This document shows positions 23,678 through 33,004 of a stretch of 56,839 bases of DNA, one piece after another. This stretch comes from an uncultured Sphingomonadaceae bacterium (lineage in GTDB: Bacteria > Pseudomonadota > Alphaproteobacteria > Sphingomonadales > Sphingomonadaceae), in NCBI GenBank assembly GCA_903871605.1, contig CAIQHF010000052.1:1-56839 (forward strand). Direction: 5' to 3'. A program made the translations under genes and the position numbers. The notes under the pieces were generated by a model, which saw only the letters and a program-made list of their open reading frames with translations, made no database searches and was not told where the DNA came from. Every line of letters begins with the position of its first letter. Within the stretch, counting starts at the first letter, position 1.

Positions 23678-26600
23678 TCAGGCAGCGACAAGCGTTGGTC
23701 GCGACGTCGGCGTCGCGTAATCGGCAAGCAGCTTGGCGCGGCGAGTCTCGGCGTCAAGCATCGCGGCCTCCTTGACCGGGCCGAAGCCGCGAATATCGGC
23801 GGGCAGCAATGCCAGCGCGATCGCGGTCTCGAGGCGGTCCGCGCGCAGATCGCCGCACATCCGCTCGATCATCGCGAGATAGTCGTCGCGCCAGCGGCGT
23901 TCGGCGACGCGCTCGGCGGTACGGCCGAAGGGATCGGCCCAGCCGCCGCGCAGGCGCTTGCCGGCGGCGAGCAGGCGGAACGCGGTGAACACCCACGGGC
24001 CGAACTTGCGCTTGGCGGGGCGCCCGGTGCGCGCGTCGGTCTTCGACAGGAAGGGCGGGGCCAGCCACACGCCCATCGATCGCCGATCGGAGAATTGCGC
24101 GGCAAGCGCGCGCTCGAACGCCGGATCGGCATAGAGCCGCGCAACCTCATATTCGTCCTTATAGGCCATCAGCTTGTACGCGTTCTCGGCGACCGCGCGG
24201 ACGAAGCGCTCGCCCTGGCGGTCGAACGGCCGCGCGGCGATGCTCACGTGGTCCACCAGCGCGCGATAGCGGTCGGCATAGCCGCGGTCCTGATAGGCGA
24301 CGAGTTCGGCCTCGAGCCGGGCGGCAAGCGCCGCCGTCGTCTCGACCGGCGCGGGTGGCGGCGCGATCTCGGCGATCCGCTCGACCGCCGCCATGTCGAT
24401 CGCGGCGAACCGGCCCCAGGCGAAGGCGCGTTTGTTGGCCGCGACCGCGGTGCCGAGCGCCTCGAGCCCGCCGTCGATCGCATCGAGCGACAGCGGCAAC
24501 AGGCCCTTCTGCCAGGCGAAGCCGACCATCATCACATTGGCCGCGACGGTGTCGCCGAACAGCCCGCGCGCGACCGCCGACGCGCGCAGCGGGAAGCCGC
24601 GGCCGGCACGCCCGAGCAGCGTCTCGACCATCCGCGCGGTGGGCAGCGTCGCGTCGCGATCGGTGACGACGTCGGCGGTCGGCGTCTCGTCGGTATTGAG
24701 CACGATCGCGCTACGCCCATCGGCGAGCTTGAGCAGGCCGTCGGCCGCGGCCGCGACGGTCGCGTCGGTCGCGATCATCAGGTCGATCGACCCGGCACCG
24801 ATGCGCACCGCATGGATCGGCTGCCCGGCGGGCGCGATCCGAACTTGGCTGACCACCGCACCATTCTTCTGCGCGAGCCCGGTGAAATCGAGCACGGTCG
24901 CGTTGAGTCCCTCGAGATGCGCGGCGGTGCCGAGCAGCGCGCCGAGCGTGAGCACGCCGAGTCCGCCGATACCCGCGACATAGATGTTGGCGACCTCGGT
25001 CAGCGCGGGGATTTCGGGCAGCGGGAGGCTGGGAAACCGCTCGGCCTCGATCGTCTTGAGCCGGTCGCCGTCGGGCTTGCGCAGCACCGGCCCGTCGATC
25101 TCGACGAAGCTCGGGCAAAAGCCCTTCACGCAGGAGAAATCCTTGTTGCAGCTCGACTGGTTGATCTGGCGCTTGCGGCCATAGTCGGTCTCGAGCGGCT
25201 CGATCGCGATGCAGTTGGATTGCACCGAGCAATCGCCGCAGCCCTCGCAGACGCGCGGGTTGATGAACAGCCGGCGATCGGGATCGGGAAAGGCCTTGCG
25301 CTTGCGCCGGCGGCGCTTCTCGGCCGCGCAGGTTTGAACATAGAGGATCGCGGTGACGCCGGGCACCTCGCGCAGTTGGCGCTGCAGCGCGTCCATCTCG
25401 TCGCGGTGATGGATGGCGGTGCCCGGCGCGAGATCGGTCGCGGCGCGCCACGTCTCGGGCTCGTCGCTGACGAGGTGGACCGCAGAGACGCCCTCGGCGG
25501 CGAGCTGGCGCGAGATGATCGCGGGCGTCGGTGCGCCCTCGGCGGCCTGCCCGCCGGTCATCGCGACCGCGTCGTTGTAGAGGATCTTGTAGGTGATCGC
25601 GGTGCCGGCGGCGACCGCGGCGCGGATCGCGAGCAGCCCCGAATGCTGATAGGTGCCGTCGCCGAGATTCTGGAAGATGTGCGGCGTCTTCGAGAAGGGC
25701 GCCGCGCCGATCCACTGCGCGCCCTCGCCGCCCATCTGGCTGAACGTCTTGGTCTTGAGCCGCGGTTGCGACAGCGCCATGACGTGACAGCCGATGCCGC
25801 CCCCCGAGATCGAGCCCTCGGGGGTCTTGGTCGAGCTATTATGCGGACAACCCGAGCAGAAGAAGGGTTTGCGCGGCGGGAACGGCACCACCTTACCGTC
25901 GTCGGCCTGCGCCTCGAGCACCGCCAGCCGCGCCGCCAACGCGGCGTCGATCGCGCTGCCCGTCAGCCGGCGCAGCAGCGCGCGCGCGACGATCAGCGGG
26001 GTGAACTCCATCGTCGCCTGCAGCAGCGGACGCCCGTCTTGGTCCGCCTTGCCGACGATGCGCGGCCGGCGTTCGGCGGGGTTGCGGTACAGCGCCGCCT
26101 TGAGCTGGTCCTCGACGATCGGCTGCTTCTCCTCGACGATCAGAATCTCATCGAAGCGATCGGCGAAGCGCATCAGGCTGGCGGTGTCGAGCGGCCAGCT
26201 CATCGCGACCTTGTAGACCGATACGCCGAGCCGCTCGAGATCGCCGCAGTCAAGCCCGAGATCGGCGAGCGCCTGCATCAGGTCCTGATGCGCCTTGCCG
26301 ACGGTGACGACGCACAGCCGGCGGTGATCGGGATTGTCGATCACCGGCCGGTCGAGCCGGTTGAGCCCAGCCCAGGCAAGCGCGGCGGGGAGGCGTTCGT
26401 CGAGCAGCCGCCGCTCGAGTTCGGCGCGCTCGGCGGGCCAGGCGATACGCGGATCCCAGTTGAGGCCGTGCGGCGGCACGACATGGTCGGGGCGCAGAAA
26501 GGCGGGATAGGCATCGGGCAGATCGAAGGAGGCGGCGCTTTCGACCACTTCGGCGATCGTCTTCATCGCCACCCACAGACCGCTGAACCGCGACAGCGCC

Positions 26601-27160
26601 AGACCGGCGAGCCCCAGCGACAAGATTTCGGAGACGCTCGCGGGCTGGATCACCGGCATCATCACCGACTGGAAGATGCCGTCGGTCTGGTGCGGGTACA
26701 TCGAGGATTGCGCGGCATGGTCGTCGCCCGCCACCGCGAGCACGCCGCCCAGCGCCGCGGTGCCGAGCATGTTGCCCGCGCGGAACGGATCGCCCGAGCG
26801 ATCGACGCCGGGCCCCTTGCCATACCAGATGCCGAACACGCCATCGACGGACGTTTCGCCGTAGGCGCTGTGCATCTGCGAGCCCCACAGCGCGGTCGCG
26901 GCGAGATCCTCGTTGAGTCCGGGCTGGAAGACGACGTCATGCGCCTTGAGATAGCGCTCGGCCTTCCACAGCTGCTGGTCGTAAGCGCCGAGCGGCGAGC
27001 CGCGGTAGCCGGTCACCAGCCCCCCGGTGCTCAGCCCCCGATGGCGGTCGAGCCGCCGCTGCATCATCGGCAGGCGGACCAGCGCCTGGATGCCGGTCAT
27101 GAACGCCGGCCCGTCTTCGCCGAGATAGATGCTGTCGAGACTCGTTACGCGCGGCACCAT
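23678..27160 (-). CDS. Indolepyruvate ferredoxin oxidoreductase, fused alpha-beta form
   Basis: A 1160-residue single-chain 2-oxoacid:ferredoxin oxidoreductase. It oxidatively decarboxylates aryl- or branched 2-oxo acids to acyl-CoA using TPP and FeS clusters. The pyrimidine-binding part comes first (GLSTGGLVTGYRGSPLGAYD), then C435/C438 (FCSGCPH), the TPP/Mg motif G500-D-G ... N529-D530, a 4Fe-4S site C638, C641, C644, C650 (VCEGCGDCSVQSNC) with further Cys at 671, 677 and 682, then the gamma-like domain with GIGGLG at 730-735, and a C-terminal extension. All motifs look intact. It is co-transcribed with an acyl-CoA dehydrogenase and divergent from an Lrp regulator; a palindrome (27188-27204) lies 27 bases before its start. 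No ferredoxin gene is next to it. Confidence 0.93.
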   Translation of the reverse strand: MVPRVTSLDSIYLGEDGPAFMTGIQALVRLPMMQRRLDRHRGLSTGGLVTGYRGSPLGAYDQQLWKAERYLKAHDVVFQPGLNEDLAATALWGSQMHSAYGETSVDGVFGIWYGKGPGVDRSGDPFRAGNMLGTAALGGVLAVAGDDHAAQSSMYPHQTDGIFQSVMMPVIQPASVSEILSLGLAGLALSRFSGLWVAMKTIAEVVESAASFDLPDAYPAFLRPDHVVPPHGLNWDPRIAWPAERAELERRLLDERLPAALAWAGLNRLDRPVIDNPDHRRLCVVTVGKAHQDLMQALADLGLDCGDLERLGVSVYKVAMSWPLDTASLMRFADRFDEILIVEEKQPIVEDQLKAALYRNPAERRPRIVGKADQDGRPLLQATMEFTPLIVARALLRRLTGSAIDAALAARLAVLEAQADDGKVVPFPPRKPFFCSGCPHNSSTKTPEGSISGGGIGCHVMALSQPRLKTKTFSQMGGEGAQWIGAAPFSKTPHIFQNLGDGTYQHSGLLAIRAAVAAGTAITYKILYNDAVAMTGGQAAEGAPTPAIISRQLAAEGVSAVHLVSDEPETWRAATDLAPGTAIHHRDEMDALQRQLREVPGVTAILYVQTCAAEKRRRRKRKAFPDPDRRLFINPRVCEGCGDCSVQSNCIAIEPLETDYGRKRQINQSSCNKDFSCVKGFCPSFVEIDGPVLRKPDGDRLKTIEAERFPSLPLPEIPALTEVANIYVAGIGGLGVLTLGALLGTAAHLEGLNATVLDFTGLAQKNGAVVSQVRIAPAGQPIHAVRIGAGSIDLMIATDATVAAAADGLLKLADGRSAIVLNTDETPTADVVTDRDATLPTARMVETLLGRAGRGFPLRASAVARGLFGDTVAANVMMVGFAWQKGLLPLSLDAIDGGLEALGTAVAANKRAFAWGRFAAIDMAAVERIAEIAPPPAPVETTAALAARLEAELVAYQDRGYADRYRALVDHVSIAARPFDRQGERFVRAVAENAYKLMAYKDEYEVARLYADPAFERALAAQFSDRRSMGVWLAPPFLSKTDARTGRPAKRKFGPWVFTAFRLLAAGKRLRGGWADPFGRTAERVAERRWRDDYLAMIERMCGDLRADRLETAIALALLPADIRGFGPVKEAAMLDAETRRAKLLADYATPTSRPTLVAA

Positions 27161-27187
27161 GGCTGCTCTCTCCCACTTATTCCGCTC

Positions 27188-27204
27188 AACCTATCAGAGA
27201 GGTT
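27188..27204. promoter_or_regulatory. 17-bp palindrome, site 1 (between ior and lrp)
   Basis: AACCTATCAGAGAGGTT, a copy of the consensus GACCTATCNGATAGGTC with one extra symmetric base on each side (C, G). It lies 27 bases before the ferredoxin oxidoreductase start and 73 bases before the Lrp start, close enough to block either promoter. See the other copies at 29356, 33956 and 33979. Confidence 0.65.
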
Positions 27205-27277
27205 GTAGTAAGTGCTGCCAAAGATGACTGCGGCAGGCGTCGATATTGGCGTGTTTGCGCTACTTCGGGGAAAGATT

Positions 27278-27733
27278 ATGGCTGAAACGACCCACCAGCT
27301 CGACACCCTCGATCGCGGCATCGTGGCGGCCTTGCGCAAGGATGGACGGATCAGCTGGCGCGATCTCGCCGAGCGGATCGGGCTGTCGCTGACGCCGACG
27401 CTGCGCCGTGTCCGCCGGCTCGAGGCGGACGGCGTGATCCGCGGCTATGCAGCGCAGATCGACGAGGAGCGGCTGGTCGGCGGCATGACCGTGTTCGTCT
27501 CGGTGACGCTCGAGCGCCAGGTCGAGGACATCCTCGCCAATTTCGAGGCGACGGTCGGCGCGATGCCGGAGGTGCTCGGCGGCTTCCTGATGAGCGGCGG
27601 CGCGGACTATCTGCTGCAGGTCGTGGTCCGCGGGCTCGATCATTATCAGCTGCTGCTCGGACAGCTGACCCGCACCCGCGGCGTCGCGCACATCCAGTCG
27701 AGTTTTGCATTGCGCAATTTCGTGCACCGCTAG
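27278..27733 (+). CDS. Lrp/AsnC-family transcriptional regulator
   Basis: A 151-residue Lrp-type regulator. HTH in residues 1-60 (LDTLDRGIVAALRKDGRISW; RDLAERIGLSLTPTLRRVRR, LEADGVIRGY) and a RAM ligand domain after it (MTVFVSVTLERQ; GGADYLLQVVVRGLDHYQ). ATG 27278 is preceded by GGGGAAAG and begins exactly where the family does. Divergent from the indolepyruvate ferredoxin oxidoreductase operon, so it most likely senses an amino acid or 2-oxo acid and controls that operon, as Lrp-like genes often do for their neighbours. Confidence 0.9.
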   Translation: MAETTHQLDTLDRGIVAALRKDGRISWRDLAERIGLSLTPTLRRVRRLEADGVIRGYAAQIDEERLVGGMTVFVSVTLERQVEDILANFEATVGAMPEVLGGFLMSGGADYLLQVVVRGLDHYQLLLGQLTRTRGVAHIQSSFALRNFVHR

Positions 27734-27828
27734 CGGCATCGCCAAACTGTCGCCGGGCAAAGCGAAGCGGGAGGCATCGGCGGGCCGAATGCTCTACTCG
27801 CTCCACGCAAGCGCATGGGAGAGCCAGC

Positions 27829-29319
27829 ATGACCGAGACGATCGTCACGACGACGACAGGCGCCGTCCGCGGCACCGCGCAGGACGGCGTACGTCGCTAT
27901 CTCGGCGTGCCCTATGCAGCATCTCCGCTCGGCGCGCTACGCTTCGCCAAGCCGCAGCCCTATCCGGCGTGGGACGGCGTGCGCGATGCCACCAGGCCCG
28001 GGCCGAGCGCGCCGCAGCCGACCGCGCCCCCGTTCGAGGCGCTCGACATCGAGCCGCTGGTCGGCCCCGGCTGGCGCCACGGCGACGATTTCCTCAACGT
28101 CAGCGTCTGGGCACCCGATACCGAGGCGTCCGCGCTGCCCGTGCTGGTCTTCATCCACGGCGGCGGCTTCATCGCGGGGAGCAATGACGTCGCGGTGCTC
28201 GACGGATCGGGCTTCGCGCGCTCGGGCGCGATCTGCATGGCGATCAACTATCGCATGGGGATCGAGGGTTTCCTCGCCATCCCCGGCGTGCCGACCAATT
28301 TGGGGCTGCGCGACCAGATCGCCGCGCTCGCATGGGTGCGCGACAATGCCGCGGCGTTCGGCGGCGATCCGGGCAACGTCACCGTCTTCGGCGAATCGGC
28401 CGGCGCGATGGCGATCGCCAACCTGCTCGCCTCGCCGCTCGCCAAAGGGCTGTTCGTCCGCGCGATCGTGCAGAGCGGGCATGGCGGGATGACACGGTCG
28501 CTCCCCGTCGCCAGACGACTGGTGGCCAAGCTCGCCAAGATGCTGCGCGTCACCCCAGACGAAGCGGGCTTCCGCGCCACCACCGTGCAACAGGGCGTCG
28601 ACACGCTCGCCAAGGTCCAGCTGCCGACCGCGCGCGTCAATCTGCGCGAGGCGGACGGCCACGAACCCGCCTTCGGCCTCAGCCGTTTCCTGCCCGTCCA
28701 TGGCGACGACGTATTGCCGCTGTCGCCGCTCGAGGCGCTGGCGAAAGGGGCAGGCCGCGACGTCGATCTGCTGATCGGCACCAATCTCGACGAGATGAAC
28801 ATCTATCTCGTCCCCACCGGCGTGCGCAGGAAGATCGGGCGGCTGCTGTCCTGGTACGTTCTCAGCCGTTCGGTGCGCGGCGCACGGGCGATCCTCAAGG
28901 CCTATGGCATGGGCAAGCGCCGCGCGGGCGACGCGCTGGCCGATGCGATGACCGATCTTGCCTTCCGCCTCCCCGCGCGCGACTTCGCCGCCGCGCACGC
29001 CAGGGCGGGCGGCCGCACGCATTTCTACGAATTCGGCTGGCGCTCGCCCGCCTTCGACGGCGCGCTCGGCGCCGCGCACGCGCTCGAACTGCCCTTCGTG
29101 TTCGACACATTGGCGAGTTGCAGTGGGCCCAAGGGATTCGTCGGGCCCACGCCGCCTCAGGATCTGGCGGATGGCATCCATCGTCTCTGGGTCGATTTCG
29201 CGCGCGACGGGACGCTGCCTTGGCCAACCTTCGACGGCGCCGGCGGTCAGGTCTACGCGCTCGAGACCGGCACCGCACAGCCCGATGCGTCGATACCCGC
29301 GGCGGCGCTTCGGCACTGA
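27829..29319 (+). CDS. Type-B carboxylesterase
   Basis: A 496-residue carboxylesterase of the cholinesterase/PnbA type. Motifs in order: GAVRGTAQDGVRRYLGVPYA, EDFLNVSVWAP-type block (GDDFLNVSVW), oxyanion loop FIHGGGFIAG, nucleophile FGESAGAMAIANL (Ser in GESAG), and the terminal His region near ALELPFVFDTL. No signal peptide is seen, so it acts in the cytoplasm. It is 95 bases after the Lrp gene and 120 bases before the TonB receptor. With the HSL-type esterase downstream it suggests that imported esters are hydrolysed. Confidence 0.9.
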   Translation: MTETIVTTTTGAVRGTAQDGVRRYLGVPYAASPLGALRFAKPQPYPAWDGVRDATRPGPSAPQPTAPPFEALDIEPLVGPGWRHGDDFLNVSVWAPDTEASALPVLVFIHGGGFIAGSNDVAVLDGSGFARSGAICMAINYRMGIEGFLAIPGVPTNLGLRDQIAALAWVRDNAAAFGGDPGNVTVFGESAGAMAIANLLASPLAKGLFVRAIVQSGHGGMTRSLPVARRLVAKLAKMLRVTPDEAGFRATTVQQGVDTLAKVQLPTARVNLREADGHEPAFGLSRFLPVHGDDVLPLSPLEALAKGAGRDVDLLIGTNLDEMNIYLVPTGVRRKIGRLLSWYVLSRSVRGARAILKAYGMGKRRAGDALADAMTDLAFRLPARDFAAAHARAGGRTHFYEFGWRSPAFDGALGAAHALELPFVFDTLASCSGPKGFVGPTPPQDLADGIHRLWVDFARDGTLPWPTFDGAGGQVYALETGTAQPDASIPAAALRH

Positions 29320-29355
29320 GACGGCCAACAAATCCTGCCGATCGGCATAGCAGCA

Positions 29356-29372
29356 GACCTTTCAGATAGGTC
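29356..29372. promoter_or_regulatory. 17-bp palindrome, site 2 (upstream of the TonB receptor)
   Basis: GACCTTTCAGATAGGTC, matching GACCTATCNGATAGGTC at all but one arm base. It ends 67 bases before the receptor start, a normal operator position. Confidence 0.7.
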
Positions 29373-29439
29373 GTGTGTCGACTATTCCAGATCAAGACGT
29401 CGGCACAGACCGACGGGTCGATCGAGAGGGGATTTCGAG

Positions 29440-31596
29440 ATGCGCCGCCTACATTTCCTTGCCGCGGGCACCGCCTTGGCCATATTCCTGCCAGCCGTCG
29501 CCCTCGCGCAGAGCACGGCGCCCACCGCGCCGACCCCCGCCGATACCAGCCCCGTCACGCCGCCCAATATGCGCGTATCGAACGATGTCGGCGAGATCGT
29601 CGTCACCGCGCGCCAGCGTCAGGAGTCGCTCAAGGACATTCCGATCGCGGTGACCGCGGTCACCGGCGATGCGATCCGCCAGCAGCAGCTCTATCAGGTC
29701 CGCGACGTCGCGGCGCTCTCGCCCGGCCTCAACATCAATTCGGACAGCGCCGGCCGCGCCTTCGTCTCGATGCGGGGCATCGGCACGACGCTGATCGACA
29801 CGGTGCAGCCCGGCGTCGGCATCTTCATCGACGGCATCTACCAGCCCAACACCTCCTATCTCAACACGCCGCTGGTCGACATCGCGCGCGTCGAGGTGCT
29901 GCGCGGACCGCAGGGAACCTTGTTCGGCAACAACACGCTGGGTGGCGCGATCAACGTCATCACCAATCAGCCGAGCAATGTCTGGAAGGGCCGGATCGAC
30001 GGCGCCTATGCGGGCAGCGACGATTTCAAATCGGCCTCGGGCAGCATCAGCGGCCCGATCATCAAGGATCTGCTGCAATTCCGCATCGGCGGCGCCTATC
30101 ATCACCAGGATAATTTCCAGAAGAACAGCCTGATCGGCGGCGATCGCAATCCGCTGACGCAGAAGACGATCAACGGATCGCTCCGCTTCCTGCCCGCGGA
30201 CTGGGCGACCTTCACGCTCAACGGCAATTACGACCGCGTCGTCGGCGGCAGCGTGCCCTATGCCAATTCGAGCGGCCCCCAGGATTATACGCTCGACGTG
30301 CCGACCAACGTCGCGAGCATCGTCGCGATCACCTACAAGGGCGCGAGCCTCAAGGGCGACTTCAAGGTCGATGCGCTCCACACCAAGATCACCGCGGTCG
30401 CCGCCTATAACGAGAGCGTCTCGCATCAGCCGACCGGCGATGCCGATTTCGGCCCGATCGACTATCTGCGCGCCAGCGCCAACCGCATCCTCAAGACCAA
30501 GACCGGCGAGCTGCGCTTCGACACGCAGTGGAGCGACAGCATCTCGACGCTTGTGGGGCTGTTCGCCGACCACGCCACGACGCACAGCTACGGCACGACG
30601 ACATTCGTCCCCTTCGGGCTGACGATCCCCTCCTCGCTGCATGCGCTCAACGAATCGCAGGCAGCCTTCGGCACGGTGTTCTGGAAGTTCGCCCCGGGAT
30701 GGGATTTCACCGCCGGCATTCGCTTCGATCACCAAAAGCTCAGTGCGAGCGACGCCTCGACCGCCGGCGTCTACAAGGACAATGAGGTCGATCCGCGCTT
30801 CACGCTCACACGGCACTGGAACTCCGACGTGATGACCTATGCGTCGGTCGCGCGGGGCTCGCGCGGCGGCGGCCAGAACGATCCGGGTGCGCCCAACCTC
30901 ATCTATCGCGGCGACAATGTCTGGACCTACGAGATCGGCACCAAGTTCAGCGCCTTCGATCGCAAGCTCTCGGTCAATGCCGACATCTTCTACAACGACT
31001 ACAACCACTTCATCGGTGCCAATGCGCTCGCGCCCAGCACCACAGGCGTCGGCTTCGTCGCGGTCGACCTCAATTCTGGGCACGTCACGAGCTACGGTCT
31101 CGAGGCCGAGGTCAACTATCAGCTGACCGACGCCTGGCGCCTCTACGGCAACGTCACGCTGCTCCACGAACGCGTCACCAATTCGGACGAGTTCACGCAG
31201 ACGACGGGCTATGCCTATGCCGGCAACCGCGTGCCGTTCGTGCCGTCGTGGAATTTCCTCGCCGGGACCAACTACCGGCTCGGTCTGGGCGACGAGGACA
31301 GCGTCACCCTCGACGCCAATGTCGTCGCCAAGGGCAAGCGCAGCGGCGACTCGCTCGACGTCAACTCGCAGCCGATCCTGTCCTCCTATTATCTCGCCAA
31401 CGGCTCGATCGCCTGGGATCATGGCCGTTTCGAGATCGCGGCGTTCACCACCAACCTGTTCAACAGCAAATACCTCGAGACCTATCTCGACGCGTCGCTG
31501 CTGACCCGTGCCGGGCTTGCCCCGCCGATCGCCGCCAACCTCGCCATCCAGGGCCAACGCCGCCGCGTCGGTGTTCGCGCCAGCGTCAAATTCTAG
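29440..31596 (+). CDS. TonB-dependent outer-membrane receptor
   Basis: A 718-residue TonB-dependent receptor. Signal peptide MRRLHFLAAGTALAIFLPAV ending ALAQS; TonB box and plug start GEIVVTARQRQESLKDIPIA; plug motifs GVGIFIDGIYQPNTSY and VEVLRGPQGTLFGNNTLGGA; then a 22-strand barrel ending in the aromatic terminal strand GVRASVKF. It imports a substrate through the outer membrane with TonB energy. The sphingomonad catabolic type often handles carbohydrates or aromatics rather than siderophores. It starts the unit that contains the FAD oxidase (10 bases downstream) and the HSL esterase; a palindromic site lies upstream. Confidence 0.93.
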   Translation: MRRLHFLAAGTALAIFLPAVALAQSTAPTAPTPADTSPVTPPNMRVSNDVGEIVVTARQRQESLKDIPIAVTAVTGDAIRQQQLYQVRDVAALSPGLNINSDSAGRAFVSMRGIGTTLIDTVQPGVGIFIDGIYQPNTSYLNTPLVDIARVEVLRGPQGTLFGNNTLGGAINVITNQPSNVWKGRIDGAYAGSDDFKSASGSISGPIIKDLLQFRIGGAYHHQDNFQKNSLIGGDRNPLTQKTINGSLRFLPADWATFTLNGNYDRVVGGSVPYANSSGPQDYTLDVPTNVASIVAITYKGASLKGDFKVDALHTKITAVAAYNESVSHQPTGDADFGPIDYLRASANRILKTKTGELRFDTQWSDSISTLVGLFADHATTHSYGTTTFVPFGLTIPSSLHALNESQAAFGTVFWKFAPGWDFTAGIRFDHQKLSASDASTAGVYKDNEVDPRFTLTRHWNSDVMTYASVARGSRGGGQNDPGAPNLIYRGDNVWTYEIGTKFSAFDRKLSVNADIFYNDYNHFIGANALAPSTTGVGFVAVDLNSGHVTSYGLEAEVNYQLTDAWRLYGNVTLLHERVTNSDEFTQTTGYAYAGNRVPFVPSWNFLAGTNYRLGLGDEDSVTLDANVVAKGKRSGDSLDVNSQPILSSYYLANGSIAWDHGRFEIAAFTTNLFNSKYLETYLDASLLTRAGLAPPIAANLAIQGQRRRVGVRASVKF

Positions 31597-31606
31597 AAGG
31601 ACAGCC

Positions 31607-33004
31607 GTGCACCCCATCGTCCACGAGTCCAGGGCGCTTCCGGCCGATCTGGTCGACGCGCTGTCCGCCGCCTTCGGCAATCGCTTCCATCTCGGCGAGG
31701 CGATGCGGACGCAGCACGGGCAAAGCGAGGCGCATTTCGCGCCGATGCTGCCCGATGCGGTCGTGTTCGCGCACTCGACCGAGGAGGTGGTGACGCTGGT
31801 CAGGCTGTGCGTCGCCGCCGACGTGCCGATCATTCCCTATGGCGCGGGCACCTCGATCGAAGGCAACACCGCGGCCGCGCGCGGCGGCGTGTCGGTCAAC
31901 CTCTCGGAGATGGATGCGATCGTCGCGGTCAATCCCGACGATCTCGACTGCACCGTCCAGGCCGGTGTGCGGCGCGAGCAGCTCAACGAGCATCTGCGCG
32001 ACATGGGGCTGTTTTTCCCGATCGATCCCGGCGCCAACGCCACGATCGGCGGCATGGCCTCGACGCGCGCGTCGGGCACCAACGCGGTGCGCTACGGCAC
32101 GATGCGCGAGGCGGTGCTGTCGCTGCGCGTCGTCACCCCCGACGGTCGCGAGATCCGCACCGCGCGGCGCGCGCGCAAGTCGGCGGCGGGTTACGACCTC
32201 ACCCGGCTGATGATCGGCGCCGAAGGCACGCTCGGCATCATCACCGAGGTGACGCTGCGGCTTCACGGCATCCCCGAGGCGATCTCGTCGGCGGTCTGTT
32301 CGTTCGAGACGCTCAGCGGTGCGGTCGACACCGTGGTGCAGGCGATCCAGATCGGCATCCCGCTGGCCCGCGTCGAGATTCTAGACGATGTCCAGATGCG
32401 CGCGGTCAATCGCTGGTCGAAGCTCGACTATCCCGAACTGACCACCCTGTTCTTCGAATTCCACGGCACGCCGGCGCATGTCGCCGAGCAGATCGCTACG
32501 GTCGCCGAACTCGCGGACGCCAATGGCGGCGGCCATTTCCTATGGTCGAACCTGCCCGAGGAACGCTCGAAGCTCTGGAAGGCGCGGCACGAGGCCTATT
32601 ATGCCACGGTCAATCTGCGGCCGGGCGCGGTCGGCTGGGCGACCGACGTATGCGTGCCGATCAGCCGGCTCGCCGAATGCATCGGCGACACCAAGCGCGA
32701 TCTCGAGGCGGCGACGCTGCCTGCGACGATCCTCGGCCATGTCGGTGACGGCAATTTCCATGTCGTCTTCTCGATCGATCCCCATGCGCCCGAGGAGATG
32801 GTCGAAGTCGAGGCGATCAACCGTCGACTGGTCGAGCGCGCGCTGGCGATGGACGGCACCTGCACCGGCGAGCATGGCATTGGCCTCGGCAAGCAGGACT
32901 GGCTGGTTGCCGAGCTGGGCGACGCGGTGGATATGATGCGCGCGATCAAGCGCGCGCTCGATCCCAAGGACCTCTTCAACCCGGGCAAGATCTTCACGCT
33001 ATGA
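31607..33004 (+). CDS. FAD-binding 2-hydroxy-acid oxidase/dehydrogenase (GlcD-like)
   Basis: A 465-residue flavoprotein of the FAD-binding type-4 family (glycolate oxidase GlcD, D-lactate and D-2-hydroxyacid dehydrogenases). FAD-binding blocks VPIIPYGAGTSIEGNTAAAR and DPGANATIGGMASTRASGTN, SAAGYDLTRLMIGAEGTLGI, and the C-domain with the metal/active-site His region ATILGHVGDGNFHVVFSID and CTGEHGIGLGK. GTG 31607 is the start: AGAAGGA (31595-31601) precedes it and the frame upstream runs into the receptor gene. It oxidises a 2-hydroxy acid to a 2-oxo acid. The stop overlaps the esterase start (ATGA at 33001-33004). Confidence 0.9.
   Translation: MHPIVHESRALPADLVDALSAAFGNRFHLGEAMRTQHGQSEAHFAPMLPDAVVFAHSTEEVVTLVRLCVAADVPIIPYGAGTSIEGNTAAARGGVSVNLSEMDAIVAVNPDDLDCTVQAGVRREQLNEHLRDMGLFFPIDPGANATIGGMASTRASGTNAVRYGTMREAVLSLRVVTPDGREIRTARRARKSAAGYDLTRLMIGAEGTLGIITEVTLRLHGIPEAISSAVCSFETLSGAVDTVVQAIQIGIPLARVEILDDVQMRAVNRWSKLDYPELTTLFFEFHGTPAHVAEQIATVAELADANGGGHFLWSNLPEERSKLWKARHEAYYATVNLRPGAVGWATDVCVPISRLAECIGDTKRDLEAATLPATILGHVGDGNFHVVFSIDPHAPEEMVEVEAINRRLVERALAMDGTCTGEHGIGLGKQDWLVAELGDAVDMMRAIKRALDPKDLFNPGKIFTL

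Noticed and set aside
22928-27208. A 1426-codon open frame on the plus strand, opposite the IOR and acyl-CoA dehydrogenase genes
   Set aside because: Its product is rich in Arg, Asp, Gly and His without domain structure. It is the antisense shadow of GC-rich, codon-biased genes whose products have complete catalytic motifs.
29449-31833. A 794-codon minus-strand open frame opposite the TonB receptor
   Set aside because: Low-complexity shadow translation. The plus-strand receptor has signal peptide, plug and barrel motifs.
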